Below are positions 37,597 to 47,318 of a DNA stretch of 64,000 nucleotides, piece after piece. Both the position numbers and the translations under genes were made by a program. The notes beneath the pieces were generated by a model, which saw only the letters and a list, made by a program, of their open reading frames with translations, had not been told where the DNA came from and searched no databases. Source of the stretch: Desulfuromonadaceae bacterium (lineage in GTDB: Bacteria > Desulfobacterota > Desulfuromonadia > Geobacterales > Pseudopelobacteraceae); the NCBI GenBank assembly GCA_028687585.1, contig JAQTZV010000002.1:1-64000 (forward strand), in the 5' to 3' direction. Each line of letters begins with the position of its first letter. Position 1 is the stretch's first letter.

Positions 37597-37630
37597 TAAT
37601 ATTGTTTTATGGATTGAAGTGAGGCGTGCC

Positions 37631-38923
37631 ATGCATAATTCAAATATTCCCGATCTGTTACAGACAGAATCACCCGACGACTGGGGTGGCTTTAAAGGCC
37701 GCTTTTTTTCGACTCTGCAGGTCATCTACTTTATTTCTGTTAATTTTACCACCCATAAGGGTCCGTTGCGCGCAGCCGCTCTCACCTATACCACCGTACT
37801 GTCACTTGTTCCGTTTCTTGCCATTGCATTTTCAGTGCTCAAAGGTCTTGGTGCGCAAAATGCTCTGGAGCCTATCCTTCAGCAGCTTGCCGGTGATTCG
37901 GAAGAGACGATTGCCCGAATTATTGCCTACGTAAATAATACAAATGTCAAGTCACTTGGGGCTATTGGTCTCGTGATGCTTATTGTCACGGTTGTTTTAT
38001 TGATGGACAACATCGATGAAGCTTTTAACGCCGTTTGGGGGGTTCGGGAAACCCGGTCTTTGCAAAGGCGCTTCAGTGATTACTTGAGCGTTGTTGTCGT
38101 AGGTCCGGTTCTGTTGCTTGCCGCCACCAGCATGTCCTCCTCCCTGCAGAGCCAATGGCTGCTGCAGTGGCTCATTCAAAACACCTATCTTGGCGACGCG
38201 ATCCTGCTGCTGTTCCGGTTTTTGCCGTATCTCAGCGTCTGGATAGCCATGGTATTTCTTTATGTGTTTATCCCGAATACCAGGATCAAGTTCGGTTCGG
38301 CAGTCATCGGAGGGGTTATCGCCGGCACGGCCTGGGAACTGGCTCAGTGGTGTTATTTTCACTTTCAGGTCGGTGTCGCCAATTATAACGCAATTTATGG
38401 AACTCTGGCCGCACTTCCGGTTTTCCTTGTCTGGATCTATACGAGCTGGCTTATTGTGCTTTTTGGCCTTGAGATTGTATTTGCCCATCAGCATCGCGGC
38501 CATGGTTTCACGGGATGCAGCGCCTTTCTTTTGAATGCTGCGGCACGCGAAGAGCTTGCCGTGGCATTAATGGTGCAGGTTAGTCTTCAGTTTCAAAAAG
38601 GTGGCACTCCTCCCTCTGCCCGGTTACTCGCTGATGAGCTGAATGTACCGATGCTGCTGCTTGAAGCCGTTATACGTGAACTGGAACAGCTCAGGTATCT
38701 TGTTTCGACTGCAGGGAATGAAACCGGGTGGCTGCCGGCGCGTGACCCGTCTGAAGTTCATGTGAGTGAACTCCTCGGCGCATTACACGGCGATTCACCA
38801 CTGCAGCCAACCACTCCGGTGTTCCTGCTTGCTGAAGATACGGTACGTCAGGGGTGGGACGGTTGCCGGACCCGTCTTGAAGGCGTAACGGTTCGCGACC
38901 TGCTTGTGAAAGCAGCATCTTAA
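37631..38923 (+). CDS. YihY/UPF0761 family membrane protein
   Basis: 430 aa inner-membrane protein with about six membrane helices in residues 30-300. KGPLRAAALTYTTVLSLVPFLAI, split across the first helix, GAIGLVMLIVTVVLLMDNIDEAFN, and YNAIYGTLAALPVFLVWIY are the family signature. The family was once called ribonuclease BN, but that activity belongs to another protein. The last 130 residues are soluble and look like a winged helix (ARLLADELNVPMLLLEAVIRELEQL). ATG 37631 is preferred; the frame extends upstream into the preceding gene. Confidence 0.9.
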   Translation: MHNSNIPDLLQTESPDDWGGFKGRFFSTLQVIYFISVNFTTHKGPLRAAALTYTTVLSLVPFLAIAFSVLKGLGAQNALEPILQQLAGDSEETIARIIAYVNNTNVKSLGAIGLVMLIVTVVLLMDNIDEAFNAVWGVRETRSLQRRFSDYLSVVVVGPVLLLAATSMSSSLQSQWLLQWLIQNTYLGDAILLLFRFLPYLSVWIAMVFLYVFIPNTRIKFGSAVIGGVIAGTAWELAQWCYFHFQVGVANYNAIYGTLAALPVFLVWIYTSWLIVLFGLEIVFAHQHRGHGFTGCSAFLLNAAAREELAVALMVQVSLQFQKGGTPPSARLLADELNVPMLLLEAVIRELEQLRYLVSTAGNETGWLPARDPSEVHVSELLGALHGDSPLQPTTPVFLLAEDTVRQGWDGCRTRLEGVTVRDLLVKAAS

Positions 38924-39003
38924 CCATGGCGCCCTTCTTTATCTTTTGATGATTTTGTACAGCAGCTACCCACTGATAATATGCTTGACACGGGGGTACA
39001 CGA

Positions 39004-41694
39004 ATGAATGGAAGTTTTCTGTCTGCGATTCCAGGAGAACTGCTTGATTACCACTACAGGCAGTGGCTGCATTCGGCCGATTCTGTCCCGGAAGAATGGC
39101 GTCTGTTTTTCTCCGGTTTTGATCTTGGGTTTGATAGCTCGTCTGCCGGTGAGGCAACGACTGACGAACAGGCGGCATTAAAGCTCTCCGGAGTTCAGTC
39201 GCTTATCTATCGATACCGCTCTCTCGGCCATCTTTTGGCATGCACAGATCCACTTTCTCCCTGTCAGATATCCCATCCTCTCCTTGAACTCTCAACCTTT
39301 GATCTTGACGAAAATGATTTGGAGACATCTTTCTGCTGCCGTCGCTTTTTTAAAAACCGGGCAACGCTTCGAGAAATTCTGACAACTATGCGTGAAACCT
39401 ATTGCCGGGAAACAGGTGTCGAATTCATGCATATAGAGGAACCGTCCGAACGGCAATGGCTGATCGACCGAATGGAACCGTGCCGAAATCACCCCGGGTT
39501 TTCAATCACCGAAAAACTGCATGTTCTGAAAAAACTTCATCAGGCTGCTTTGTTTGAATTGTTTCTGCATCGCAGATTTATCGGTCAAAAGCGTTTTTCC
39601 CTTGAAGGAGGCGAAATTCTTATTCCGGTACTGGATCGTGTTATCTGGAGTTGTCCCGCAGTCGGGGTCAGTGACGTTGTGATGGGAATGTCGCATCGCG
39701 GCAGGTTGAACGTTTTGGCACATATATTACGCAAGCCGTACGAAACTATTTTTGCCGAGTTCAAAGAGAGTATTACCGTTGGGTTTTTGGGAGATGGTGA
39801 TGTTAAATATCACAAGGGGCATTCGTGTGATCGTGACCTGAATGGTCACACAGTCCATGTCACTATTGCCGCTAACCCGAGCCACCTTGAGGCGGTGAAT
39901 GCTGTTGTTGAGGGTAAATGTCGTGCCCGGCAGGATCGTTATGGTGTTGATGGTGTCGGGCGGGTACTCCCGGTCTTGATTCATGGTGACGCCGCCTTTG
40001 CAGGGCAGGGGAGTGTGATGGAAGTCCTGAATATGTCTCAGTTGTCCGGTTACAGCACCGGCGGAACGATTCATATTGTCCTGAATAATCAGATCGGTTT
40101 TACGACACTTCCCAAGGATGCCCGGTCTACAATTTACGCAACTGATGTCGCTAAAATGTTGTCCTGCCCGATATTTCACGTGCAGGGCGAATCTCCGGAG
40201 TCTGCGCTTCACGCGGTAGATCTTGCCATGGAATACCGCTCGACATACCGCCAGGATGTTGTGATCGAATTGATCTGCTACCGTCGTCACGGTCATAATG
40301 AAGGGGACGAACCGGCATTCACTCAGCCGATGATGTACAAACAAATCTCTGAGCGCCCGTCGGTAAATCGCATATATGCGACTATTCTGGCTGAGGACGA
40401 GAGTGCAACTTCGGAAGTGTTAGAGCAGATTGAACGGCACGTCAGCGAGGCATTGGAAGCCTCATTCAGTAAGCCGCCAATTGATGAAGCTGCCGGTTTT
40501 TCTGATCGTTGGAGCGGCATCAGTACCGAATATAACGGTGACGCAGTCGATACGGCAGTGGCAACAGAAAAGCTGGTAGCGCTTGCTCGCCGCTTGGCCG
40601 TTCTTCCGCCTGATTTCACTCCGCATGCGAAAATCGGCACCCTGATTCAGAAGCGTTTTGAGGCTGTTTTGCACGGAGTCGGCATCGATTGGGGAAATGC
40701 TGAAACGCTTGCGTACGCGACATTGCTGGATCAGGGTTATGCTGTCCGCTTATCCGGACAGGATTCCCAACGCGGCACCTTTAACCATCGTCATTGTGTT
40801 GTATTCGACAGCCAGAGTGAGCGCAGTCATGCACCGCTGGAAACTGTTGCCCGGGAGGAAGGAGGCTTTCACGCGTGGAATAGCCCGCTTTCCGAGTTTG
40901 GCGTGCTTGGTTTCGAATATGGCTACTCAGTCGAAACGCCACAGTGCCTCACCCTTTGGGAGGCCCAGTTTGGTGATTTTTCAAATGGGGCCCAGGTTGT
41001 TATTGATCAGTTTATTGCCAGTGGTGAAACAAAATGGAATCGCGCCAGTGGCTTGGTGCTGCTGCTTCCTCACGGATACGAGGGGCAGGGCGCGGAACAT
41101 TCCAGTGCCCGCATCGAACGCTATCTGCAGCTATGCGCAGCTGATAACATGTTGGTTGTCTGTCCCTCGACTCCCGCACAGATGTTCCACCTGCTCAGAC
41201 GTCAGATGCTGCAACTATTTCGAAAACCGCTGGTTGTATTTACCCCGAAGAGCCTGCTGCGTCATCCGAAATGCAGTTCGACAATAGCTGAGTTCAGCAG
41301 TGGTATCTTTCAAACCTGTATAGTTCCACAAGGGGATTATTCGGACGCAAAAAAAGTTCTGTTCTGCAGTGGTAAAATCTATTACGAACTTGAAGAAGAA
41401 CGCATCAGGTGCGAACAACGTGATACGGTAATAGTGCGAATTGAACAGCTCTATCCATTGGACCTGCATGATATTCAGAGGATCGTCAATCTGTTTACAA
41501 CTCGATGCAGACGGTATTGGGTGCAGGAAGAACCGAAAAATATGGGTGCCTGGCACTATATTGAGCGGCATTTTAGAGAACTCTCATGCGATGTCGGATA
41601 TATCGGTCGTCCTGCAGATTCTTGCCCAGCCGTTGGCTCCCATCATATTTTTGCCGAACAGCAGAAACAAATTTTGCATAAAGCTTTTAATTAA
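39004..41694 (+). CDS. sucA: 2-oxoglutarate dehydrogenase E1 component
   Basis: Thiamine diphosphate enzyme that decarboxylates 2-oxoglutarate in the citric acid cycle (896 aa, full length). YHYRQWLHSADSVPEEW at the N-terminus, GMSHRGRLNVLAHI, GDVKYHKGHS, HVTIAANPSHLEAVNAV, HGDAAFAGQG, YRRHGHNEGDEPAFTQP and GQGAEHSSARIERYL are all in order. The partner E2 (sucB) and E3 genes normally follow directly, but here the next gene is unrelated. The ribosome site is a run of G seven bases before the ATG. Confidence 0.97.
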   Translation: MNGSFLSAIPGELLDYHYRQWLHSADSVPEEWRLFFSGFDLGFDSSSAGEATTDEQAALKLSGVQSLIYRYRSLGHLLACTDPLSPCQISHPLLELSTFDLDENDLETSFCCRRFFKNRATLREILTTMRETYCRETGVEFMHIEEPSERQWLIDRMEPCRNHPGFSITEKLHVLKKLHQAALFELFLHRRFIGQKRFSLEGGEILIPVLDRVIWSCPAVGVSDVVMGMSHRGRLNVLAHILRKPYETIFAEFKESITVGFLGDGDVKYHKGHSCDRDLNGHTVHVTIAANPSHLEAVNAVVEGKCRARQDRYGVDGVGRVLPVLIHGDAAFAGQGSVMEVLNMSQLSGYSTGGTIHIVLNNQIGFTTLPKDARSTIYATDVAKMLSCPIFHVQGESPESALHAVDLAMEYRSTYRQDVVIELICYRRHGHNEGDEPAFTQPMMYKQISERPSVNRIYATILAEDESATSEVLEQIERHVSEALEASFSKPPIDEAAGFSDRWSGISTEYNGDAVDTAVATEKLVALARRLAVLPPDFTPHAKIGTLIQKRFEAVLHGVGIDWGNAETLAYATLLDQGYAVRLSGQDSQRGTFNHRHCVVFDSQSERSHAPLETVAREEGGFHAWNSPLSEFGVLGFEYGYSVETPQCLTLWEAQFGDFSNGAQVVIDQFIASGETKWNRASGLVLLLPHGYEGQGAEHSSARIERYLQLCAADNMLVVCPSTPAQMFHLLRRQMLQLFRKPLVVFTPKSLLRHPKCSSTIAEFSSGIFQTCIVPQGDYSDAKKVLFCSGKIYYELEEERIRCEQRDTVIVRIEQLYPLDLHDIQRIVNLFTTRCRRYWVQEEPKNMGAWHYIERHFRELSCDVGYIGRPADSCPAVGSHHIFAEQQKQILHKAFN

Positions 41695-41739
41695 TATGAT
41701 ACGGAAGCGCAATTCTACTGAATCCGCTTCCTATTGCAG

Positions 41740-41768
41740 TTGACAATTACCAGTAGTCTGTGTACAAA
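41740..41768 (+). promoter_or_regulatory. Promoter for the receiver-like gene
   Basis: TTGACA (41740-41745), 17 bp, TACAAA (41763-41768), 25 bp before the ATG at 41794. No terminator was seen after sucA. Confidence 0.55.
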
Positions 41769-41793
41769 AAGCCATTCAATTTAAAGGGCATTC

Positions 41794-43383
41794 ATGCTTA
41801 ATCTACTATTCATATCAGACAGTCCGAAGGCAGAGCAGATCAAAAATGAGCTTCAGCCACTTCTGAAAGTTATAATTGACGTTGTAACAGACTTCGATCG
41901 TGGCATGAAGGATGTTTTTGAAAAGCGGCCCGCTACTGTCTGTATTCAGGACCACATTGGTGGTGTAACCGGTGAAAGCGTTGCCCGTCATATTCAAATG
42001 CTACTCGGAGGCGGTGCGCCAACATTTATTCTTTTTCACACAGGGAACGCCAAGGCGAGGGAGATTAACGGTCTTTTTGAGAACCTTGTTGATTTGAGCC
42101 TTTCACATGACTCAGTGATTGAAAATCTTTTAGGTACGCTCAAACTGCTTCTTGGCGATAATTGGAAGAAAATTTATATACCACTCACACTGACACATGC
42201 TTCAGTCGGTTCGGCGGTATCCGATACAGAAGAGTTACGAGAATATCCTGACAAACCAGTAGCTGTTATAACGTCTGACCTCGAAGCTCCCGGAAATCTC
42301 GCTGTTGGAGATCCAAACTCACTGACGTTAGATCAAGTTATCGCTGCAAAAAAAATGTCACGGGGGGCACAATCCGAATCGGCACAGATTGCTGAAAACA
42401 GCTCCAGTCTCAGTATGCCTGCCAAAGGCCCGTCTGCTAATGACGAAATAGTGAAATTGCTTCAGGCTGAGGCGAAAAAATCAGAGCAGGAAGAATATAG
42501 AGCTCAGCTTTCTTCCGGGGGTATTGCCACATCAATAAATATTCCCGATGTTTCTCTAACGGCAGAGAATAAAGCGGGAAAACGCGTTCCCTCTGTTATT
42601 GCCGGGTCTCCGGAGCAAATTGCTGCTCCTTCCGGCAAAACTCCATCGAAAAAGCCAGTCGACCCCTCTCTCGGAAAAATAGATCTGAAGAGTGATGCAA
42701 CCGCAATCGCTTCTCCGCCGGCACTCCCGGCCGAGGAGTTTCGAATCAGTAAGGATATTCCACCATTTGACGATCATCTTCCTGAGGGTCTTCTGTTGGC
42801 CTTTGAAGAGAACTACCGATCAAAATCGCTGTTTATGCGGCGCAGTTATATTATTGTTCTGGTATTTATTGTCTGTGTTGCCGGTGGCTGGTATTTGCTT
42901 GCACAAAAACCGCAGACGGTTAAATCACTAAAGCAGAGGTTTTTGCCATCTTCAGCGACAAAAAAGGCGCCGGTAGTGGTAACAACCACTATTCCGGCAC
43001 CAAAACCGGTTGAGCTTCCTTTGCCGCTGCCCGTTGTCGCGCCTGTGTTACCATCGTTTATTCCCAAAGATGGCATTGACCCCACGTTCTCGCAAAAAAA
43101 ACCTGGTTGGAACCGCTATGTTGACAAACAATATGAGTACCGTGTTTTTTCTACCGAGGCGCGTATACAAGCGATTCAGGTACTGTCGAACTCTGCTTCT
43201 ATTCCGGAGTCGTTGATAAAATCAGTCATGCAGGAACTTACCGGAAGCTCGAAATATCAGATACTCTCTCAAACTACTAAAGATGGTGTCCGTGTCGAAA
43301 CCGGAAAAGTTCAGAATAAAGGTGAAGTCATATTATACAGGAAAAACGGATCAGTTAAGGCTTTTGTTGTGTCAGTCAATTGA
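41794..43383 (+). CDS. Membrane protein with a receiver-like N-terminal domain, unknown
   Basis: 529 aa, not recognised as a whole. Residues 1-125 read like a two-component receiver (LLFISDSPKAEQIKNELQPLL), with Asp in VCIQDHIGGVTG where the phospho-acceptor would be, then FILFHTGNAK. The acidic pocket and the conserved lysine are weak, so it may be a pseudo-receiver. Residues about 150-345 are low in hydrophobicity and rich in Ser, Pro and Ala. One membrane helix lies at about 353-371 (IIVLVFIVCVAGGWYLLA). Residues 430-529 form a small outside domain. AAAGGG precedes the ATG. The LysM and ATPase genes follow on the same strand. Confidence 0.75.
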   Translation: MLNLLFISDSPKAEQIKNELQPLLKVIIDVVTDFDRGMKDVFEKRPATVCIQDHIGGVTGESVARHIQMLLGGGAPTFILFHTGNAKAREINGLFENLVDLSLSHDSVIENLLGTLKLLLGDNWKKIYIPLTLTHASVGSAVSDTEELREYPDKPVAVITSDLEAPGNLAVGDPNSLTLDQVIAAKKMSRGAQSESAQIAENSSSLSMPAKGPSANDEIVKLLQAEAKKSEQEEYRAQLSSGGIATSINIPDVSLTAENKAGKRVPSVIAGSPEQIAAPSGKTPSKKPVDPSLGKIDLKSDATAIASPPALPAEEFRISKDIPPFDDHLPEGLLLAFEENYRSKSLFMRRSYIIVLVFIVCVAGGWYLLAQKPQTVKSLKQRFLPSSATKKAPVVVTTTIPAPKPVELPLPLPVVAPVLPSFIPKDGIDPTFSQKKPGWNRYVDKQYEYRVFSTEARIQAIQVLSNSASIPESLIKSVMQELTGSSKYQILSQTTKDGVRVETGKVQNKGEVILYRKNGSVKAFVVSVN

Positions 43384-43449
43384 GGTTATGTTTGAAACTG
43401 CCTTGATTTGACATTTTATCCGCTATGCAATATATACGTTCAGGTAATT

Positions 43450-43480
43450 AGTTTCTGTCCGGAAACTCTGGACAGAAACT
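43450..43480 (+). other. Perfect 11-bp hairpin after the receiver-like gene
   Basis: AGTTTCTGTCC (43450-43460) pairs exactly with GGACAGAAACT (43470-43480), loop GGAAACTCT. A second small hairpin TTTCC/GGAAA follows at about 43486-43500, then a T-rich stretch (43508-43515). Together they could terminate the upstream transcript. The long frame reading through here (43408-43776) is not a credible gene. Confidence 0.55.
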
Positions 43481-43516
43481 GCTGGTTTCCGATTTGGAAA
43501 GCGGGGATTTTTTCTT

Positions 43517-43595
43517 CTGGCAAGGAAATCAAGGATTTGCGCGGAGGCGTACACCGGTACGCCGCACAAACAAAGCCGAAGATTGACGCCGCCAG
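43517..43595 (+). repeat. Palindromic element (copy 2)
   Basis: The outer pair CTGGC (43517-43521)/GCCAG (43591-43595) encloses a perfect hairpin GGCGTAC-ACCG-GTACGCC (43546-43563). The segment AAGGATTTGCGCGGAGGC leading into the hairpin and GCCGAAGATTGACG after it resemble the minus strand of the element at 35054-35172. It fills the intergenic space before the LysM gene. Confidence 0.65.
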
Positions 43596-43669
43596 GGGAA
43601 AAAAGCACCCTTTCCGGATGGACACTAATGAGCGTCTGTCAGTGAATTGCTTATCTGCGTGGAGACAAA

Positions 43670-45214
43670 ATGCCATTTTTTCAACATATTTGCGTCACCT
43701 TTGTCACCATTATTGCCTGCTTCATTTCACTACTCTGCGTTTCAAATGCCCATGCAGTCATGGATACACGATTTGAACTTGACCCACAGACCCTTTCTGG
43801 TTTGAAAAGCATTCCTAAGCCACAGAAAACCAGAGGTAAGCGTTCTCCCGGTACTCCAGTAAAATCAGTATCACCATCTCCGATAGGCGCCGTTTATACG
43901 GTAAAACCTGGTGATCACCTCTTCAAAATATTAATTCGTGATTATGGACTCAGTAATAATGAAGCTGAGTCTTTTATTGAAGAAATAAAACGCGAAAATA
44001 ATATTTACGATATTAAACGTCTCAAAGTCGGCCAAAAAATTACTATTCCTCCCGTGCGGCGCAGGCCAGATGGCTCTTTAAATCTTATTCAGAGCGGGCG
44101 GGGAGACGACTCTCGTCATTACGATTCAGGAGATGTCCCGAAGCAATCGTTAAAACTGGAATCGCCGATTTCAGCACTTTCCGGGGAGGAAATTATTGCC
44201 AGAACACAAAGTGTCTGGAAAATGATGGTTCCGTCGAAAGTAGAACAGCAAAAGCCGATGTCGTTTCAGACGCCGATTTTTTCGCTGACTCTTGACCAGG
44301 AACGGTATCCTGTTTTTGCCAGAATGAATGGCGGGCGTATAATTCTTGACCAGAATGGAACAATTCCATCACTTGTAAAATCTTTGATTGAAGATAAAGA
44401 CGCCTCAGTACGAATTGTTGCTGAACTCCCCAGTCGATCGAAAAAATTAATGGCTTCGCTGCTTGAAGCCGGAGGTTTTTACTCTGTTGAGGAAAATTTC
44501 AGTATGGAATTCGGCACAGATCCCAAACTAACTGTTCTGGCTGATTTCAAGGTTGAAAAAAATGCTGATAGTCTTATCAATCAGGATGTCGTTCTCCTTA
44601 GTAATAATCGCACCTTATTGCCGTCATCCCTGGGAAAATTTCTTAAAAAAGAGGGATTTACGCTCTATGAACCGTTTGCCTCGCTGAAACCCCTTGTGCC
44701 GCAAGAATCTCGTACGATCCACTATGTCTCGGCAAAAAAACAATCGGAGATCGTTGACTCCATCCTTTCCGCCCTTTCAGTTTCACCTGAGCGAGATCAC
44801 CGAGTTGATGTTTTTGCGGCAGTCGATAATGGAATTTCCCTTTCTGTGAACGCTGAGCGCTATTTTGTGCATGGCGGGCAACGCTATGTGGTTACCACTT
44901 TTGATGGTGATCCGGTTAATTATACACTGTTCAGGATTTTAGAAACCACCGGTGTCAAGGTAATCATTCTGGAAACACAGGACGATTTTCGTAAAGTGTC
45001 AGAAAAAATACTCTCACGTACTAATATAAAAGGATCATTTGCTCTGCATAGTCTGCTGCAGGATGATTCGGCAGGATATTCACTGCAGATGTCCGGATTT
45101 AAGCTCGACGATGCTCAACTTCCGGGAGGAGGCCTTTTCTTGACGGACCGTGCCATGAATCGTATTGTCAGGGACATTTGTATTGAAAACGGCATTACTA
45201 TCATCAACCGGTGA
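43670..45214 (+). CDS. Exported LysM-domain protein, unknown C-terminal domains
   Basis: 514 aa. Signal peptide or anchor at residues 8-27 (FVTIIACFISLLCVSNAHA). A single LysM peptidoglycan-binding domain at about 75-125 (YTVKPGDHLFKILIRDYGLS...LKVGQKITIPP). Residues 200-514 contain no domain I know; they look mixed alpha/beta and soluble, with no recognisable peptidase or glycosidase motif. It probably sits on the cell wall from the periplasm. The gene lies between a receiver-like membrane protein and a secretion-type ATPase, which hints at an envelope-spanning machine. The start ATG at 43670 lacks a strong ribosome site. Confidence 0.78.
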   Translation: MPFFQHICVTFVTIIACFISLLCVSNAHAVMDTRFELDPQTLSGLKSIPKPQKTRGKRSPGTPVKSVSPSPIGAVYTVKPGDHLFKILIRDYGLSNNEAESFIEEIKRENNIYDIKRLKVGQKITIPPVRRRPDGSLNLIQSGRGDDSRHYDSGDVPKQSLKLESPISALSGEEIIARTQSVWKMMVPSKVEQQKPMSFQTPIFSLTLDQERYPVFARMNGGRIILDQNGTIPSLVKSLIEDKDASVRIVAELPSRSKKLMASLLEAGGFYSVEENFSMEFGTDPKLTVLADFKVEKNADSLINQDVVLLSNNRTLLPSSLGKFLKKEGFTLYEPFASLKPLVPQESRTIHYVSAKKQSEIVDSILSALSVSPERDHRVDVFAAVDNGISLSVNAERYFVHGGQRYVVTTFDGDPVNYTLFRILETTGVKVIILETQDDFRKVSEKILSRTNIKGSFALHSLLQDDSAGYSLQMSGFKLDDAQLPGGGLFLTDRAMNRIVRDICIENGITIINR

Positions 45215-45246
45215 AACCGTTGTTACTTTGTTGATTATTCTGCTAT

Positions 45247-45286
45247 AACGCTCGTACCTTACCAAAGGGCGGGCGTTTTTTATTTT
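45247..45286 (+). terminator. Terminator after the LysM gene
   Basis: ACGCTCG (about 45248-45254) pairs with CGGGCGT (45270-45276, one G:T pair), followed by TTTTTATTTT. It lies 20 bases before the next ATG, so the ATPase gene must rely on read-through or an unseen promoter. Confidence 0.6.
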
Positions 45287-45306
45287 GTTCCGGGAGCATG
45301 CACGAT

Positions 45307-47241
45307 ATGAGTGTGAAAAAAGTTGGCGAACTGCTTGTTGAACAAAAAGTGATTACTCAAGAGCAGCTGAACGAAGCGCTCGATTTGCAGAAAACTTTTC
45401 CGGCTCATCCGATTGGGCAGCTGTTGTGCAAGCTTGGCTTTATAAAAGAAAGTGACCTGAGTGCTTTTCTTGACCAAAAGAACAAACGTCGCAAGCTGTC
45501 TGACATTCTGATTGCAAACGGGCTGATTGATCAGCAGAAACTATCCCACGCTCTTGATATGAGCCGGCGAAGTAATATCTCTCTTGAAAAATCAATTCTG
45601 AAGTTGAATTTTGTTGAAGAGGAAAGTCTGTCGAAAGTAATTGCCAGCCAGTATGACATGCCGTACGTAGAGATTAACAGCCAGGACCTTCCACTGGAAC
45701 TTTCCGGCTATATCAGTAAAGTATATGCTCAAAAACAGCGAATTGCCCCTATTTCAAAAATTGGCAGTACGCTCACACTTGCAATGGTTCATCCGCTTAA
45801 ATCTCATGATATTCGAGAATTGGAAGATAGCATACGGTTGAAAATTATTTCTGCAATTGCAACCGAGACGAACATCGCCCGCTCTCTTAAACGCCTCTAC
45901 AATATTGATGTTGCCAGTAAAGCGGATTCTGCTGAAGAGGTCAGTTTTGATATGGGGCCTAACAGTATTGTTGACCTGTTAAGCAAAACAGGGGATGGAG
46001 ATGAGCCCGAGGTCGCGGAAGAAACAAAGAAAGTTACTGAAAAAGACAGTGTAATTGTCAAGCTGGTTAACAAGATTATTTATGATGCCTGCATGAATAA
46101 GGCTTCTGATATTCATATTGAGCCGTATCCAGGCAAAAACGATGTCATTGTTCGTACCCGGGTGGATGGCCAGTGCTCAATTTATCAGAGAATTCCGTAT
46201 AAATATAAATATGCTCTTCCTTCGCGTATCAAAATAATGAGTGAGCTTGATATTGCTGAGCGAAGAAAACCACAAGATGGTAAGATCGATTTTAAAAAAT
46301 TCGGTCCTCTCGACGTTGAGCTTCGAGTGGCAACCATGCCGACCGTTGGCGGTCTTGAGGATGTTGTTATCCGTGTTCTGGCAAGTGGCGATCCTATCAG
46401 TTTTGACGATCTTGGTCTTACTGAACGAAATCGGCGTGTTTTCAAGGAATCTCTTGCACGTCCTCACGGGCTGATTCTTGTCGTCGGTCCTACCGGTTCC
46501 GGTAAGACGACAACGCTGCATTCCGGACTTGCCCAGATAAATCAGATCAACCGCAAAATATGGACAGCAGAGGATCCGGTAGAAATTACCCAGCCAGGCT
46601 TACGCCAAGTACAGGTGAATCCTCGTATCGGGTTCACCTTTGCTGCTGCGTTACGGTCCTTTCTCCGGCTCGACCCCGATATAATAATGGTTGGTGAGAT
46701 GCGCGATGAAGAAACTGCCAGCACAGCGGTTGAGGCGTCGTTGACAGGACATCTCGTTTTTTCTACGCTCCACACAAATTCAGCGCCGGAAACGGTAACA
46801 CGTTTACTCGAAATGAATCTTGATCCGTACAGTTTTTCAGATTCTCTTGTCTGTATCCTGGCCCAACGGCTTGCACGTCGACTCTGCAAGGATTGTAAAG
46901 AGAGCTTTCGTCCCACAGTAAACGAATTTGAAGAGTTGGTTGCAGAATTCGGCAGCGATGAATTTGCCAAATCCGGGGTAACTTTTGAAGATGTCGTGAT
47001 GTATCGGGCGGGTGGCTGTGATAATTGCAGTCACACCGGTTATCGGGGCCGCCTTGGCATCCATGAATTGCTTGAATGTACGGACGAATTGAAAGCGCTG
47101 ATAAAACGTCGCGCCGATACGGATCATCTCCGTGAACAGGCCTCCCGCGATGGTATGACCTCTCTTAAACAGGATGGCATTCTTAAGGTGCTTCGTGGCG
47201 TTACCGACATTCATGAAGTGCGGCGAGTCTGCATAAAATAA
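45307..47241 (+). CDS. GspE/PilB-type secretion or pilus assembly ATPase
   Basis: 644 aa. Two MshEN-type N-terminal domains (about residues 1-55 and 60-140; KVGELLVEQKVITQEQL and LSDILIANGLIDQQKLSHAL), which in relatives bind c-di-GMP. Then the GspE ATPase: Walker A Lys400 (GPTGSGKTTT), Walker B DPDIIMVGEMRDEETA, TGHLVFSTLHTN, and the zinc CxxC pairs (CKDCKESF, CDNCSHTGYRG). It powers a type II secretion or type IV pilus-like machine. The GGGAG at 45292-45296 is too close to ATG 45298 but well placed for ATG 45307, which decides the start. No gspF/pilC or pilin gene is adjacent. Confidence 0.92.
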   Translation: MSVKKVGELLVEQKVITQEQLNEALDLQKTFPAHPIGQLLCKLGFIKESDLSAFLDQKNKRRKLSDILIANGLIDQQKLSHALDMSRRSNISLEKSILKLNFVEEESLSKVIASQYDMPYVEINSQDLPLELSGYISKVYAQKQRIAPISKIGSTLTLAMVHPLKSHDIRELEDSIRLKIISAIATETNIARSLKRLYNIDVASKADSAEEVSFDMGPNSIVDLLSKTGDGDEPEVAEETKKVTEKDSVIVKLVNKIIYDACMNKASDIHIEPYPGKNDVIVRTRVDGQCSIYQRIPYKYKYALPSRIKIMSELDIAERRKPQDGKIDFKKFGPLDVELRVATMPTVGGLEDVVIRVLASGDPISFDDLGLTERNRRVFKESLARPHGLILVVGPTGSGKTTTLHSGLAQINQINRKIWTAEDPVEITQPGLRQVQVNPRIGFTFAAALRSFLRLDPDIIMVGEMRDEETASTAVEASLTGHLVFSTLHTNSAPETVTRLLEMNLDPYSFSDSLVCILAQRLARRLCKDCKESFRPTVNEFEELVAEFGSDEFAKSGVTFEDVVMYRAGGCDNCSHTGYRGRLGIHELLECTDELKALIKRRADTDHLREQASRDGMTSLKQDGILKVLRGVTDIHEVRRVCIK

Positions 47242-47318
47242 CCGTTTGATATAAAATATGCTTGCATTCCCGTAGTCAGTATGGTAGTTACGAAAGACAA
47301 TTTATGTTCACTCAGTAC

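Noticed and set aside
43484-43600. Possible c-di-GMP (GEMM) riboswitch before the LysM gene
   Set aside because: GGAAAGCGGGGA hints at the GEMM core, but the rest of the consensus and the second stem are missing, and the palindromic element explains the structure.
43408-43776. 122-aa open frame before the LysM gene
   Set aside because: It reads through two hairpins and a palindromic element and overlaps the LysM start. The composition is not protein-like and there is no ribosome site.
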